43,131 bases of DNA. It comes from Gemmataceae bacterium. Its GTDB lineage: Bacteria; Planctomycetota; Planctomycetia; Gemmatales; Gemmataceae. Shown in pieces: positions 7,941 to 16,500 of the stretch. Numbering within the stretch: the first letter of the stretch is position 1; each line of letters opens with the position of its first letter. The DNA lies in NCBI GenBank assembly GCA_009692065.1, contig SHZY01000038.1, positions 1 through 43,131 on the forward strand, read 5' to 3'. Position numbers and translations under genes: made by a program. The notes beneath the pieces were generated by a model. It was given only the letters and a program-made list of their open reading frames with translations. It was not told where the DNA came from and did not search any database.

Positions 7941-9368
7941 ATGTTTCGCCGCTCGCAATGGCTCGTGATCATTGGTCTGATCCTGGCCGCCGTGACATCG
8001 TCGCCGGCGCAGGAGCCCGCGAAGAAATTCTGCGCCGGCGCATACGCTCAAGACATCACGCCGACCAAGTTTCCCATCTCCGTCAACGGCGGCATGAGCG
8101 ATCGGCTTGCGACCAAAGTGCACGATCGGCTGCACGCGCGCTGCCTCGTGCTCGATGACGGCACCGCCAAGATCGCCCTGGTCGTGTGCGACATCTGCAT
8201 GATTCCACGCGAAGTCACCGATCCCGCCAAACGGCTCGCGGCAAAGGCAACCGGGATTCCGCCCGAGCGCATCCTCATCTCGGCGACCCACACGCACACC
8301 GCGCCGACCGTCAGCGGCGTCTTTCAGAGCGAGCCGGACGAAGCGTATCAAAAGTTCCTCGCCGGGAAGATCGCTGCCGGCATCGCCAAGGCGCATGGTC
8401 AACTCACGCCCGCCAAGATCGGCTGGGGCGTCGGCAAGGAACCCGACCAGATCTTCAACCGCCGCTGGAAGTTCAAGCCTGGCTCGGCGCTCGCGATGGA
8501 TCCCTTCGGCAAATCGACCGACAAGGTCAGGATGAACCCCGGCTATCTGCATCCCGATCTCATCGAACCCGCCGGGCCGACCGATCCCGATGTCTCGTTT
8601 CTCTCCGTGCAATCGAACGCTGGCAAACCGATCGCGTTTCTCGCCAACTATTCCCTCCACTACGTCGGCGGGGTCCCCGAGTTGTCGGCCGATTATTTTG
8701 CGATGTTCGCCGAACGCATGAAAACGCTCCTCGATGCCGACAAGGGCTTCGTCGGCATCCTGTCCAACGGCACCAGCGGCGACGTCAACAACGTCAACTA
8801 CGGCAAAGCCGGCCCCGGCAAGCGACAGCAAGGCGAGCAGGCCCGCGTCGTGTCCGAAGCCGTCGCCATCGCTGCCTTCGATGCCTACAAGAAGACCAAG
8901 CATCACGACTGGGCGCCGCTCAAAATGGCGCAAAAGGAAATCGAGCTCGGCGTGCGCCGACCATCCGAACAGGAACTGCGCACAGCGATGGACCGCCTCG
9001 ACCAGATGAAAGGCAAGCCGCTCACGAAGATGCCGGAGATCTATGCGCGCGAAACCGTGCTGATGGCCAAGTATTCGCCCAAGGTGAAAGTGATCCTGCA
9101 GGCGATCCGCATCGGCGACCTCGGCATCGTCGCCAATCCGTGCGAGACCTTCGTCGAGATTGGCCTGGAGATTAAACAGAAAAGCCCGCTGAAGCACACC
9201 TTCACGATCTCACTCGCCAACGGCTACAACGGCTACCTGCCGACGCCAGAACATCACGCCCTCGGCGGCTACGAAACCTGGCGGGCGCGGTCGAGCTACC
9301 TCGAAGTGAATGCGTCACGCGCAATCATGGTGGCGTGGTTGGAGTTGCTGAAGGAGGTGGCGAGGTGA
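7941..9368 (+). CDS. Neutral/alkaline ceramidase-like exported protein
   Basis: The 475-residue protein belongs to the neutral/alkaline non-lysosomal ceramidase-like family common in planctomycetes. Characterised members hydrolyse the amide bond of ceramide with zinc. The start at 7941 is supported by GAGGAGG seven bases upstream. The N-terminus (MFRRSQWLVIIGLILAAVTS) is a signal peptide cleaved near SSPAQ. Landmarks are GAYAQDITP, the metal-binding SATHTHTAP near residues 112-120, LSNGTSGDVNN near 270, and the terminal SLANGYNGYLPTPEHHALGGYE. The C-terminal Ig-like domain of true ceramidases seems absent, so the substrate may not be ceramide. A 452-residue antisense frame here is a shadow. 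No operon partner is evident. Confidence 0.88.
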   Translation: MFRRSQWLVIIGLILAAVTSSPAQEPAKKFCAGAYAQDITPTKFPISVNGGMSDRLATKVHDRLHARCLVLDDGTAKIALVVCDICMIPREVTDPAKRLAAKATGIPPERILISATHTHTAPTVSGVFQSEPDEAYQKFLAGKIAAGIAKAHGQLTPAKIGWGVGKEPDQIFNRRWKFKPGSALAMDPFGKSTDKVRMNPGYLHPDLIEPAGPTDPDVSFLSVQSNAGKPIAFLANYSLHYVGGVPELSADYFAMFAERMKTLLDADKGFVGILSNGTSGDVNNVNYGKAGPGKRQQGEQARVVSEAVAIAAFDAYKKTKHHDWAPLKMAQKEIELGVRRPSEQELRTAMDRLDQMKGKPLTKMPEIYARETVLMAKYSPKVKVILQAIRIGDLGIVANPCETFVEIGLEIKQKSPLKHTFTISLANGYNGYLPTPEHHALGGYETWRARSSYLEVNASRAIMVAWLELLKEVAR

Positions 9369-9406
9369 CGTCCAGCGATTCAGGGAACCTCGCCGCCTGC
9401 TGCCCA

Positions 9407-9616
9407 TCAATCCTCCTGCGCGGACGAACTGACACGGGCTTCAAAACGGGTGATTTCCTCATGAAATTGATTGATCCGTTTTTTGAGGGAGCGTGACGTC
9501 AGCTCGCGAACATGTTCATTGGTCGCTGAGCCATGCTGGATCTTTGCGTAGAGTTGCTCCAGTTCCTGGAGTTTCGTCCGTGTATTCTCCAACTGCCGTC
9601 GGTTTTCGATGCTCAT
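9407..9616 (-). CDS. 69-residue helical protein, coupled to the upstream gene
   Basis: The protein starts MSIENRRQLENTRTKLQELE and is almost entirely charged and helical with heptad-like leucines, so a coiled coil is likely. It has no signal peptide or membrane segment. Its ATG overlaps the TGA of the upstream nucleotidyltransferase-like gene as ATGA (9613-9616), so the two are probably translated together from one mRNA. Small helical partners of nucleotidyltransferases occur in MNT-type toxin-antitoxin pairs, but no HEPN RxxxxH motif is seen here. The function is unknown. The overlap and clean reading frame support a real gene. Confidence 0.7.
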   Translation of the reverse strand: MSIENRRQLENTRTKLQELEQLYAKIQHGSATNEHVRELTSRSLKKRINQFHEEITRFEARVSSSAQED

Positions 9617-10014
9617 GGGGAAACCTCCACCATTCCCTTGGGTACCATATCTCGGTCGGTCGCAAAGGTTCTTTCGGTGAATTGTTGGAAGCCTTCGGGA
9701 TCCACCAACTCCAGGTTCATGAATGGCAGCCCGGCAAGCAATTCTGCTTCCGCCGCCGCATCGCGCGGGAAATCGGCGCCGATCAACAAAACACAGTCCA
9801 CGTCGTTCGGCTCCAGTTTGTCCGTGACAAAACTGCCGTTGACAACGATCCGCTGTGCCCCCGCACGCCACGCCAAATCAACGAGCCAGCGCACGGATTC
9901 TATCTGCGCCTGCCGAAGTTCAGATTCCTGGCCGAATCGCGCCGCGACTTCCTCCAACGTGGCACGATGAATCCCCGCCGGTAAGTAGCCATCATCGTTG
10001 CATTGCGGGATCAT
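9613..10014 (-). CDS. DUF6932-like nucleotidyltransferase-fold protein
   Basis: This 133-residue protein starts MIPQCNDDGYLPAGIH, a start typical of the small DUF6932-like nucleotidyltransferase-fold family. The core reads VNGSFVTDKLEPNDVDCVLLIGADF. The GSF...DVD arrangement corresponds to the GS...DxD metal site of polymerase-beta-like nucleotidyltransferases. A VPKGMVEV motif ends the protein. It forms a two-gene unit with the 69-residue helical protein through a 4-base overlap. Possible roles are a toxin-antitoxin or a regulatory nucleotidyl-transfer pair. The sequence does not decide between them. Confidence 0.78.
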   Translation of the reverse strand: MIPQCNDDGYLPAGIHRATLEEVAARFGQESELRQAQIESVRWLVDLAWRAGAQRIVVNGSFVTDKLEPNDVDCVLLIGADFPRDAAAEAELLAGLPFMNLELVDPEGFQQFTERTFATDRDMVPKGMVEVSP

Positions 10015-10049
10015 TGGATTTCCGGTAGTGTCCTAGTTTTGCGCTGCGA

Positions 10050-10436
10050 CTAAAACACGTCCGAAAATAAATGCCGCAATTTGTCCAATGGCGACAGGGG
10101 ATCTGGTTCGACTATACTGCGAACACTCGTATGCACTCTTTCGTGCCCAGATTGGCAAGAAAACTCAACGACGATGAGAACGTCGTCTCCATCATCATCA
10201 CTTCCCTTCCATTCGACTCTTGTTATGAGCATCTCATTATGTCCGAAACGAATCGGCTCAATTGATGGTCTGCCCATGATTACTTCGACCTCCTTCATGG
10301 TCATACCGTCTTTGATACGGCTAAAGGTGGCTTCACTTACGTCTGGTTTTGGTAGGAATGCGAGCGCGCCAATTGCAAGCAAGATCAGAGAGGCGAAGAT
10401 ACTACCGTAGATGAAGTAGCATTTTTTCATTGCCAT
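10050..10436 (-). CDS. Membrane-anchored small protein, BamE/SmpA-like motif
   Basis: The product has 128 residues. Residues 8-28 (YIYGS...LLAIGALAFL type) form one hydrophobic segment, probably an uncleaved anchor. The soluble part begins ATFSRIKDGMTMKEVEVIMG, which resembles the 'F..I..GMT..EV...LG.P' helix-turn of BamE/SmpA-like and related small exported domains. No lipobox cysteine is present. The start at 10436 has GAGGG eight bases upstream. Its acidic SDDDGDD stretch is unusual. The function is unknown and the motif match is weak. Confidence 0.6.
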   Translation of the reverse strand: MAMKKCYFIYGSIFASLILLAIGALAFLPKPDVSEATFSRIKDGMTMKEVEVIMGRPSIEPIRFGHNEMLITRVEWKGSDDDGDDVLIVVEFSCQSGHERVHTSVRSIVEPDPLSPLDKLRHLFSDVF

Positions 10437-10488
10437 CGGAAATCCCTCGCCAATCTCATAATGGCCCGGAGGTCCCGCCCGGGATATT

Positions 10489-10722
10489 CTACACCAGCCC
10501 TGCCTCTTGAAGCAAGCGATCCAAGCTCCACGTTTCCGCCGTCAGCTCCGCCGCTTTCGCCGGGATCGATTTCAGCGTGCCATGAACCCGGGAGAAGTTG
10601 TAATAGGCGAAGGAGGAAGCCATCGCCGCTTCGTGGTTCTCCCATTTCTTGCTGTGCGCGTCCGTCAAGGGAGTGAGCCGCCAGCGTGTGCCTCTCGATT
10701 TTAGCAACTCTGGCGTGTGCAT
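10489..10722 (-). pseudogene. IS1-type transposase C-terminal remnant
   Basis: The minus strand reads LTDAHSKKWENHEAAMASSF, then AYYNFSRVHGTLKSIPAKAA and ELTAETWSLDRLL. This matches the C-terminal end of IS1-like transposases (FSKKWEN...FAYYNFCRVHxTLxxTPAxxAGxxxxxWxxxxLL). Only about 65 residues are recognisable, and the catalytic region is absent upstream, where the sequence becomes repeat-rich. It is a dead fragment. Together with the IS1380 piece at the left edge it shows two separate transposon decays in the window. Confidence 0.7.
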
Positions 10723-10798
10723 TAAGCAAATTGCATGCAGGATCGCTGCGGGCGATTCAAAGCTCGTTGGTTCCCGTCACCTAGGCGAATCGGCATTT

Positions 10799-11073
10799 CG
10801 GCATGGTTCAAAAGTGACCGTGGCAAGGTAACAAACGGGCTGTGGAAACGAGGTTGAAACGAATTTTTCGCGGACCCCTCAAAAAACTGAGGTTTTTTTT
10901 TTCGGATCGATCGCCATTAGCCGTGGAATTCGTTTGCGGGGGTGGATGTCGCAGCACCTCCGTAAACGCATTTACGTTACGCGTTATGTTGCAATGGTTT
11001 ACAGAGAAAAAATTCGTTTACCACCCGTCTTCGCGGGCCGAAACGAATTGTTACCTTGCATCGAACCATGCCG
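10799..11073. repeat. Imperfect inverted repeat, about 275 bp
   Basis: Left-side blocks CGGCATGGTTC (10799-10809), GCAAGGTAACAA (10823-10834) and GAAACGAATTTTT (10856-10868) recur inverted and in reverse order. The right-side blocks are AAAAAATTCGTTT (11007-11019), TTGTTACCTTGC (11048-11059) and GAACCATGCCG (11063-11073). A central hairpin (GTTTGCGG.../...CCGTAAAC near 10930-10977) completes a nested structure. This could be a miniature inverted-repeat element or a decayed inverted duplication. Confidence 0.5.
10877..10902 (+). terminator. Intrinsic terminator
   Basis: CCTCA (10877-10881) pairs with TGAGG (10888-10892) and is followed by ten T residues. The short stem is compensated by a perfect T tract. 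No plus-strand protein gene ends before it, so it may end a small RNA or be a remnant. Confidence 0.5.
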
Positions 11074-11183
11074 GCATTTCGATGAAGGGCAAGTTGTAGC
11101 GCATTGATGGCAACAGACTTATGAAGCGGCTCTGGTATGCCAACTGCTCCAGCACGAAATCGGGGCGGCCGTATCATGATGAG

Positions 11184-11290
11184 GGTGTGTGTAAAACTCG
11201 CAGGCGCAATGCAAGCCATTTTTATGCGGGTCCTGCCGCGGGAGAGGTGTGTCGGTGTGTGTGAAACTCGCAAGCGCAAGGCAAGTCATT
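11184..11290. repeat. Two tandem copies of a GT-rich dispersed repeat (family D)
   Basis: The unit GTGTGTGTGAAACTCGCAAG and what follows it, up to GGCAAGTCATT, occurs at 11246-11290. A diverged copy lies at 11184-11220 (GTGTGTGTAAAACTCGCAGG then ATGCAAGCCATT). A third copy in inverted orientation lies at 42575-42624. The second copy ends ten bases before the DUF362 gene's stop codon. Confidence 0.65.
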
Positions 11291-11299
11291 TCCTACCGA

Positions 11300-13246
11300 T
11301 CAAGCCGACTGCCGCACCCTCAACGCCTCCAGATGCGGCACCGTCTCGAACGGCTGCGCCAATGATGCGATCGCCTCGCCGAGTTGCGAAATCTCCGCTT
11401 CCTTCATGCGGCCGAGCCTCTTCATCGCGCCCAGCACGAGATAACCGATTTTGTCCGGATCGAGCATCATGAGCCGGCAGCAGGTCGCATCGACGGCGAC
11501 AAGATCGTGGCCCATGATGAGGGCACCAAACGGTTTCGCGACGCCGTTGAGGGGGCCGTCGCCTTCCATGCCGATGATGCCGTCGACGATTGCCAACTCC
11601 GGCGTGCGCGTCAGGGCGATATCGACGATACTGTTGTCGATGCCTCGCCAGTGCAGCTCGTTCTTCGGCCAACCATAGTAGATGCCGGGCAAGGTGCCGA
11701 AGAGATTCTTGAGCGACAGCGTGGCGCCGGCCCAATGGTGCGTCTTGAGCTTCGGCAACGAGATCACGACGTCCGCAGCGGCGATGGTGCGCGACAGGTA
11801 AAGGCACTCAAGGCCGGTCAACTGCCCCATGTTCGGCGACTTGATAGGCTCGTCGTGATTGATATCGACGAACGGAATCTGGTGCTGTTTGAGCACCTCG
11901 CCCAATCCGCTTTCGGCGACGAGATACTCGACGTTGCGCCAGTGCCCCGGCCCTTCCGCGACGATGATCTCGGCCGCCCCTTCACGCTTGCACAATTCGA
12001 TGACGGCGCCGACCACGCGCGGATCGGTGTTGATTACCTTGTCGCGATGCCATTCGACGAGGTTGGGCTTGAGGACGACTCGTTTGTCCTTGAGCGGAAC
12101 CGTCGCGCGAAAATGCTCGAACTGTTTTTGCAGGATGCTAACCAGGTCGATGTCGTAGCGGTCGGCCCTCGCAATGTGGACGGATGAATTGGCCGGCATG
12201 GCCCGGAGCAGGCTCGCGCCTTTCAATAGCAGGCGGCGATACCAAGAGCCCGCTCGCGCGAAAAAAGACGGCGACCGGGAGGGCGAGGCTCCTGCCGAGC
12301 CGATGGCTCTAGGCTCGGCAGGAGCCTCGCCCTCCCAGCCTTGAGCAGCCATGCGGAAAAAGTTGCGCGTCTCCACGCCGAGCGCCAGCACCATCAGCGC
12401 CTGCCGGTAGCAGTTCGGTTTCAGCCAACCCGTTTGTCGACGCTTTGCGTTGGCTGCCAGGATGTGGCTGTCGATCGCTTGCAACGCTTCATTCACGCCC
12501 AGCCGGTGGCGATACAGATCGAGCGCGATTTTCGACCAACACAAGTGCTCAATGTCCTCGGTGTTAATCTGTGAGAGGAGATACTGCACGGCGGCTGCGA
12601 CACGCGGGTGCGCGTCGCCTTGCAGGGCCAGCAGCATCATGGCGGTTGGGCCAGGGATCGGGTCGGTCATCTTGCCGAGGATGAGGCGATTGCCGTAGTT
12701 GATGCCGCCGTCATCCATGGCACGATCGAGCAACATGCGCAGACCTTCCTCGACGCGAGGATGATTGGCCTGGCCGACGAAGCGCAACGCGAGACATGCC
12801 CAGGCGGTCGGCTCGACCCAGGAGAAGTTCCTCTCCGCCCAGGGCCAGCCGACGAGATTGAGATCGATGTCGTGCAGCTCGCCCGCCTCGGGCTGATCGG
12901 GAACCCTTCCGCGCGTGGCGAGAAGATACGCCGCGGTCCGCTCCAGTTCCGGACCCGTCAGGCCAAGCGCCGCCTTGACGAATAGAACGAGCGACGTGGG
13001 CCAAATCGCTTCGGCGCGGCCATGGAGCGGGCGATAGCTGCCGTCGTCGTCGGCATTTTGGGCGATGAAGCTGCGCGTCTTCTCGATTTGCTGCGCGTAC
13101 CGCACCGGCTCCAATTCCAGGGCAAGCAAGCCTAGACAGCTCGGTTCAAGCTGAGGCGGTTGGCCGGGCGAATAGCCCCAGCCGCCGTTCGGATGGCTGG
13201 ATTCAACGAGGGTTTCGAGATGGGGAGCGTACGGTGTCACGGTCAT
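11300..13246 (-). CDS. Squalene-cyclase-like repeat domain joined to DUF362
   Basis: The single 648-residue frame joins two unrelated parts. Residues 1-300 are alpha-toroid repeats of the prenyltransferase/squalene-oxidase type (PNGGWGYSPG, DDGSYRPLHG, DDGGINYGNR motifs) but without the DxDD acid motif of true cyclases. Residues 345-648 are a DUF362 domain: VVLKPNLVEWH, GPGHWRNVEYLVAESGL, SLPKLKTHHWAGATLSLKN, GMEGDGPLNG and DAT near the end. DUF362 proteins often act near iron-sulfur or metal-linked enzymes, but their role is unclear. The link (about 303-323) is translated from a 25-bp-arm palindrome that also occurs intergenically at 19159-19228. The start has only a weak Shine-Dalgarno. Confidence 0.82.
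   Translation of the reverse strand: MTVTPYAPHLETLVESSHPNGGWGYSPGQPPQLEPSCLGLLALELEPVRYAQQIEKTRSFIAQNADDDGSYRPLHGRAEAIWPTSLVLFVKAALGLTGPELERTAAYLLATRGRVPDQPEAGELHDIDLNLVGWPWAERNFSWVEPTAWACLALRFVGQANHPRVEEGLRMLLDRAMDDGGINYGNRLILGKMTDPIPGPTAMMLLALQGDAHPRVAAAVQYLLSQINTEDIEHLCWSKIALDLYRHRLGVNEALQAIDSHILAANAKRRQTGWLKPNCYRQALMVLALGVETRNFFRMAAQGWEGEAPAEPRAIGSAGASPSRSPSFFARAGSWYRRLLLKGASLLRAMPANSSVHIARADRYDIDLVSILQKQFEHFRATVPLKDKRVVLKPNLVEWHRDKVINTDPRVVGAVIELCKREGAAEIIVAEGPGHWRNVEYLVAESGLGEVLKQHQIPFVDINHDEPIKSPNMGQLTGLECLYLSRTIAAADVVISLPKLKTHHWAGATLSLKNLFGTLPGIYYGWPKNELHWRGIDNSIVDIALTRTPELAIVDGIIGMEGDGPLNGVAKPFGALIMGHDLVAVDATCCRLMMLDPDKIGYLVLGAMKRLGRMKEAEISQLGEAIASLAQPFETVPHLEALRVRQSA
12277..12336. 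repeat. Palindrome inside a coding region (family B)
   Basis: Arms at 12277-12301 and 12312-12336 are perfect 25-bp complements beginning GGGAGGGCGAGGCTCC, around a 10-base loop. Read on the minus strand in the gene's frame they give GWEGEAPAEP...GSAGASPSRSP. The same arms occur at 19159-19183 and 19204-19228 between genes, which shows a dispersed family. Confidence 0.9.
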
Positions 13247-13504
13247 CCTATTGGGCCCGCGCGGGGCATGCTCCGCGGCTAAATGATCCTGGAATGCAAC
13301 TTCCCTATCAGGAGTTTAGTACATAAACCAACACGGAGCCTCGGTCGCGCACGCGTTCCGCATTCCCAGCACCCGCCGAACCCTCGGTGCGACCGATATA
13401 GGCAGCAACAATGACCCCGTGGGGCGGATTTGCAATCCGTCCGTTCTTTTCTGATGGCTTGAAAATCGGTCCTACGGTTGGCCTGCGGACCCCAGGAGGT
13501 AACG

Positions 13505-16500
13505 GTGGCGCGTATCGTCTGTCAAGTCTTGCACCGGGCGGATCGAATCTCGTTTCTCTGGTCGGAAGGAGCAGCCTCCTTCGAGCCCTATCATCTGGAA
13601 GGACGCGAACGCACCGCCCTGCTGCAACTCGCCAATCAGCTTCACGCCAAGCTCGCTCAAGGGTCCCGGCCGGAGGTGGCGCAACTTGGCCATCAACTCT
13701 ACCGCGCCGTCTTTCGGCAGCACGCCGCGGATGCCGGTTCGGCGCGCGCGGTCGAAGCCTGGCTGCGCCCCTTGGTGCAATCGAACGCTGTCGAACGGCT
13801 GGAGTTTCTCAGTGACGCCCCGAGTCGAATCCCGTGGAATCTTCTGATTGAAGAACTCCCCGCCGGCGACGCATGGCAGCGATTCTGGGGCGCTCGATTC
13901 CCACTTGGCGCAAGCAGGCGCGTCAACGCGCTCCGTGCCAATCCCGCGTTCCTTGACCCGACGCTGCGTTGCCTCGCCGATCTCGCCTTGACGGAGCAAC
14001 TACCGGACGCCGCGCGGCAAGCCATGACGGAACTGCGGAACGAAGGCCAACTCCTGCACGACATCGCCTCGGTCAGCGACGAGCTCAAGAAACGCGTTCC
14101 CGATGTCCTTTTGCTCCTGACACGATTCGCCGGCGGCAGGTTGCACGTTGGCGCTGATTCGTTCTCGATGAGCGACCTCAAGGCGTGGATGGACGAGGCC
14201 AAGGAAGGCAGCCCCGACCCGCTCGTGATCCTGATGGGCGTCGGCGTCCAGGCCGACCAAGCGAGCTGGCAAACGCTGCTCGGCGCCGCCAGCGCCTCGT
14301 TCAGCGGGTTGATCGCCAATGAAACGCTGCTGACAGCAGCGGAGGTGTTCCCTCTTGGCCATAGGCTCGCCAAGCAGTTCCAGGCAGGCCAGCAGAATCT
14401 CGGCGACATCCTTCTGGCGCTGCGCCAGCAAGGCGGCCCGGCCCTGACGCTGAGCGCCTTCTGCCCGCTGCAAGTACGGGCTATCAGCGATGGGGCGACC
14501 GATGCGCCGCAGGCCGAGGGGGTTCCAGAAACCTACCCACTCCCGCTGCGGCCCTATCGCCCCTTTGCCGCCTTTGACGCAGCCGACCGCACGCTGTTCT
14601 TTGGTCGCGAGGAAGACACCATCCGCGCCGCCCTCGTCACGGACCGGGCCGATGCGGCCAGCCTGCTCTTGCACGGCTCGCCCGCCGTCGGCAAGACCTC
14701 TTTTCTGCAGGCCGGGCTAATCCCCTATCTCGAACAGGAGGCCGTCGGCTTTGCCGTCCTGCGCGATCGCTCGCCGATTGATACGGCAACCTCCGAGCGT
14801 GACTATCCGGTCCTGCTGCTGCGCGCCACCAGCGATCTCGCCGGCCAATTCGCGGATGCGTTGACGGCGTTCTGCGCCCAGCCCTTGACCTACACAACGC
14901 CGGCCGGCACGCAAGTTACCGTGAACCTGCCCGCGCTTCTGCAACAGACGGTCACGGGCCAGCCAATGCCTGCGGCAAGCACGGGCATTCAAACATCGGC
15001 GGCCACGCCAGGCGAAGAGGCCGATGACGGCGAATCCGCGCCAAGCACGATCGAAGCACGCGAGTTATGGATCGCCCTGCGCGACGACAAGGAGTTTCTC
15101 GGCAAGGTCCTCGATGCGGTAACGCGCTCGCTGCCGTTTGAGCTGGTCCTCATCGTCGATCAGGGCGAAGAGCTGCTGACTCTGGTGCACACGATGCAGG
15201 AGCAAGCACGCCGCCGGAAAGCCATCGAGATGCTGGCTCACCTGGCACACGTCGCGCCGCGATGCAAGGTTGTTTACACCATTCGCTCGCAAGCGCTCGG
15301 GCAATTCTTGAGCTTGTGGCCCGAGGGTTGCCCGGGAGCCTACCGAACCTTCGAACTTCGTCCCCTGACCGAAGCCGAGATGGTGGACGCCCTGTTGTGG
15401 CCGACGAGCCGCGAAGCGGCTCCCTACAGCGACGAAGTCCCCCATCAGAAGTACGGCTTTGACTTCGAGGCGGGGCTCGCGCAGCAAATCGTCTCCCAGG
15501 CGATCGATGTGTCGATTGCCGAGCAACAGAGCCCACTCCCGATTCTCCAGGCCGTCGGGGCGCTCCTCTACGACCGGCAAGTGCTCGAGAAAAAACAGGA
15601 CATGCTCCACGCCGCCGACCTCAAGGACATCGGCGGCATCAAGGAAGCAATCGCGAAGTATCTCGATCTCACGCTCGAGCGTCTCCCCGTGACCAAGAGT
15701 ACGCGGGCCGCCCTCAAGGGATTGATCGGCAAGCTCTACACCAAGCACGCCGACGGCACTCTGAGCCGCGACTTGATGCCTGCGGAAAACCTGCCAAGCT
15801 ACTGGCAAGCCGCCGCCGAGCCGGTCGAGATGACGGTCAACACCGCCGCAGAGCAGCAAGGACTCTTCGAAATCCAGCAACTCTTGATCGCAGGGAAGAA
15901 CGGCCTTTACGTCAGCCTGGCGCAGGACAGCCTGGCCAGGCTGGGGCAGAAGATCGACGCCGAGCGCGAAAAAAACGCGTATGTGCGGACGAAGGTGATC
16001 GACGTCCTGTGGATCATGATCCCGCTGCTCTTCCTCGGCGCCGCCTTGAGTTTTTGGGTCACGCGCAATTACTTCGGCAACGCGACGGAACTCAGAGCCT
16101 GGGAGGAGAAGGCCGGCAAGTACATCACCGACCTCAAGAAAGAACACAAGGCAGACCTGAAGGCGGCCCAGGATCTGCCGCGACGTCCGCTCTATCTTGG
16201 ACAGCTCGCCCTCGCCGAGCAGGCCCTCCGCTCCGAGAACGCGCTACGTGCCCGGCAACTCCTTTTGTCGCAACCGGCGATGGTCTCCTTTGCCGAAAAC
16301 CGCAAGGAGGATGGCAAGGACGATGGCCCCAAGGACATCCGCGGCTTCGAGTGGAAGTACTTGTGGCGCCATCTCAACAGTGAACGGCACCTCTTCCAGG
16401 GGCACCTGGGCGCGGTCAATTCGATCGCGATCTCGCCCGATGGCCAATGGGCGGCGTCCGGCAGTGTCGACGGCACCATCCGCATCTGGAACCTCGCCAG

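Larger units (their letters stand above)
10723..11299. other. Gene-free, repeat-rich stretch
   Basis: No full gene is supported between the IS1-type remnant and the DUF362 gene. The stretch holds a large imperfect inverted repeat, an intrinsic terminator with no obvious gene, and two copies of a GTGTGTGTGAAACTCGC repeat. A short minus-strand frame (11051-11173) ending RYNLPFIEMPAWFDAR has a protein-like composition. It may be the tail of a lost gene, but I cannot name it. Confidence 0.5.

Noticed and set aside
7839..9197. 452-residue open frame on the minus strand
   Set aside because: It is antisense to the ceramidase-like gene, has an Arg/Asp/Gly-rich shadow composition and lacks a ribosome site. 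High GC at third positions opens this frame.
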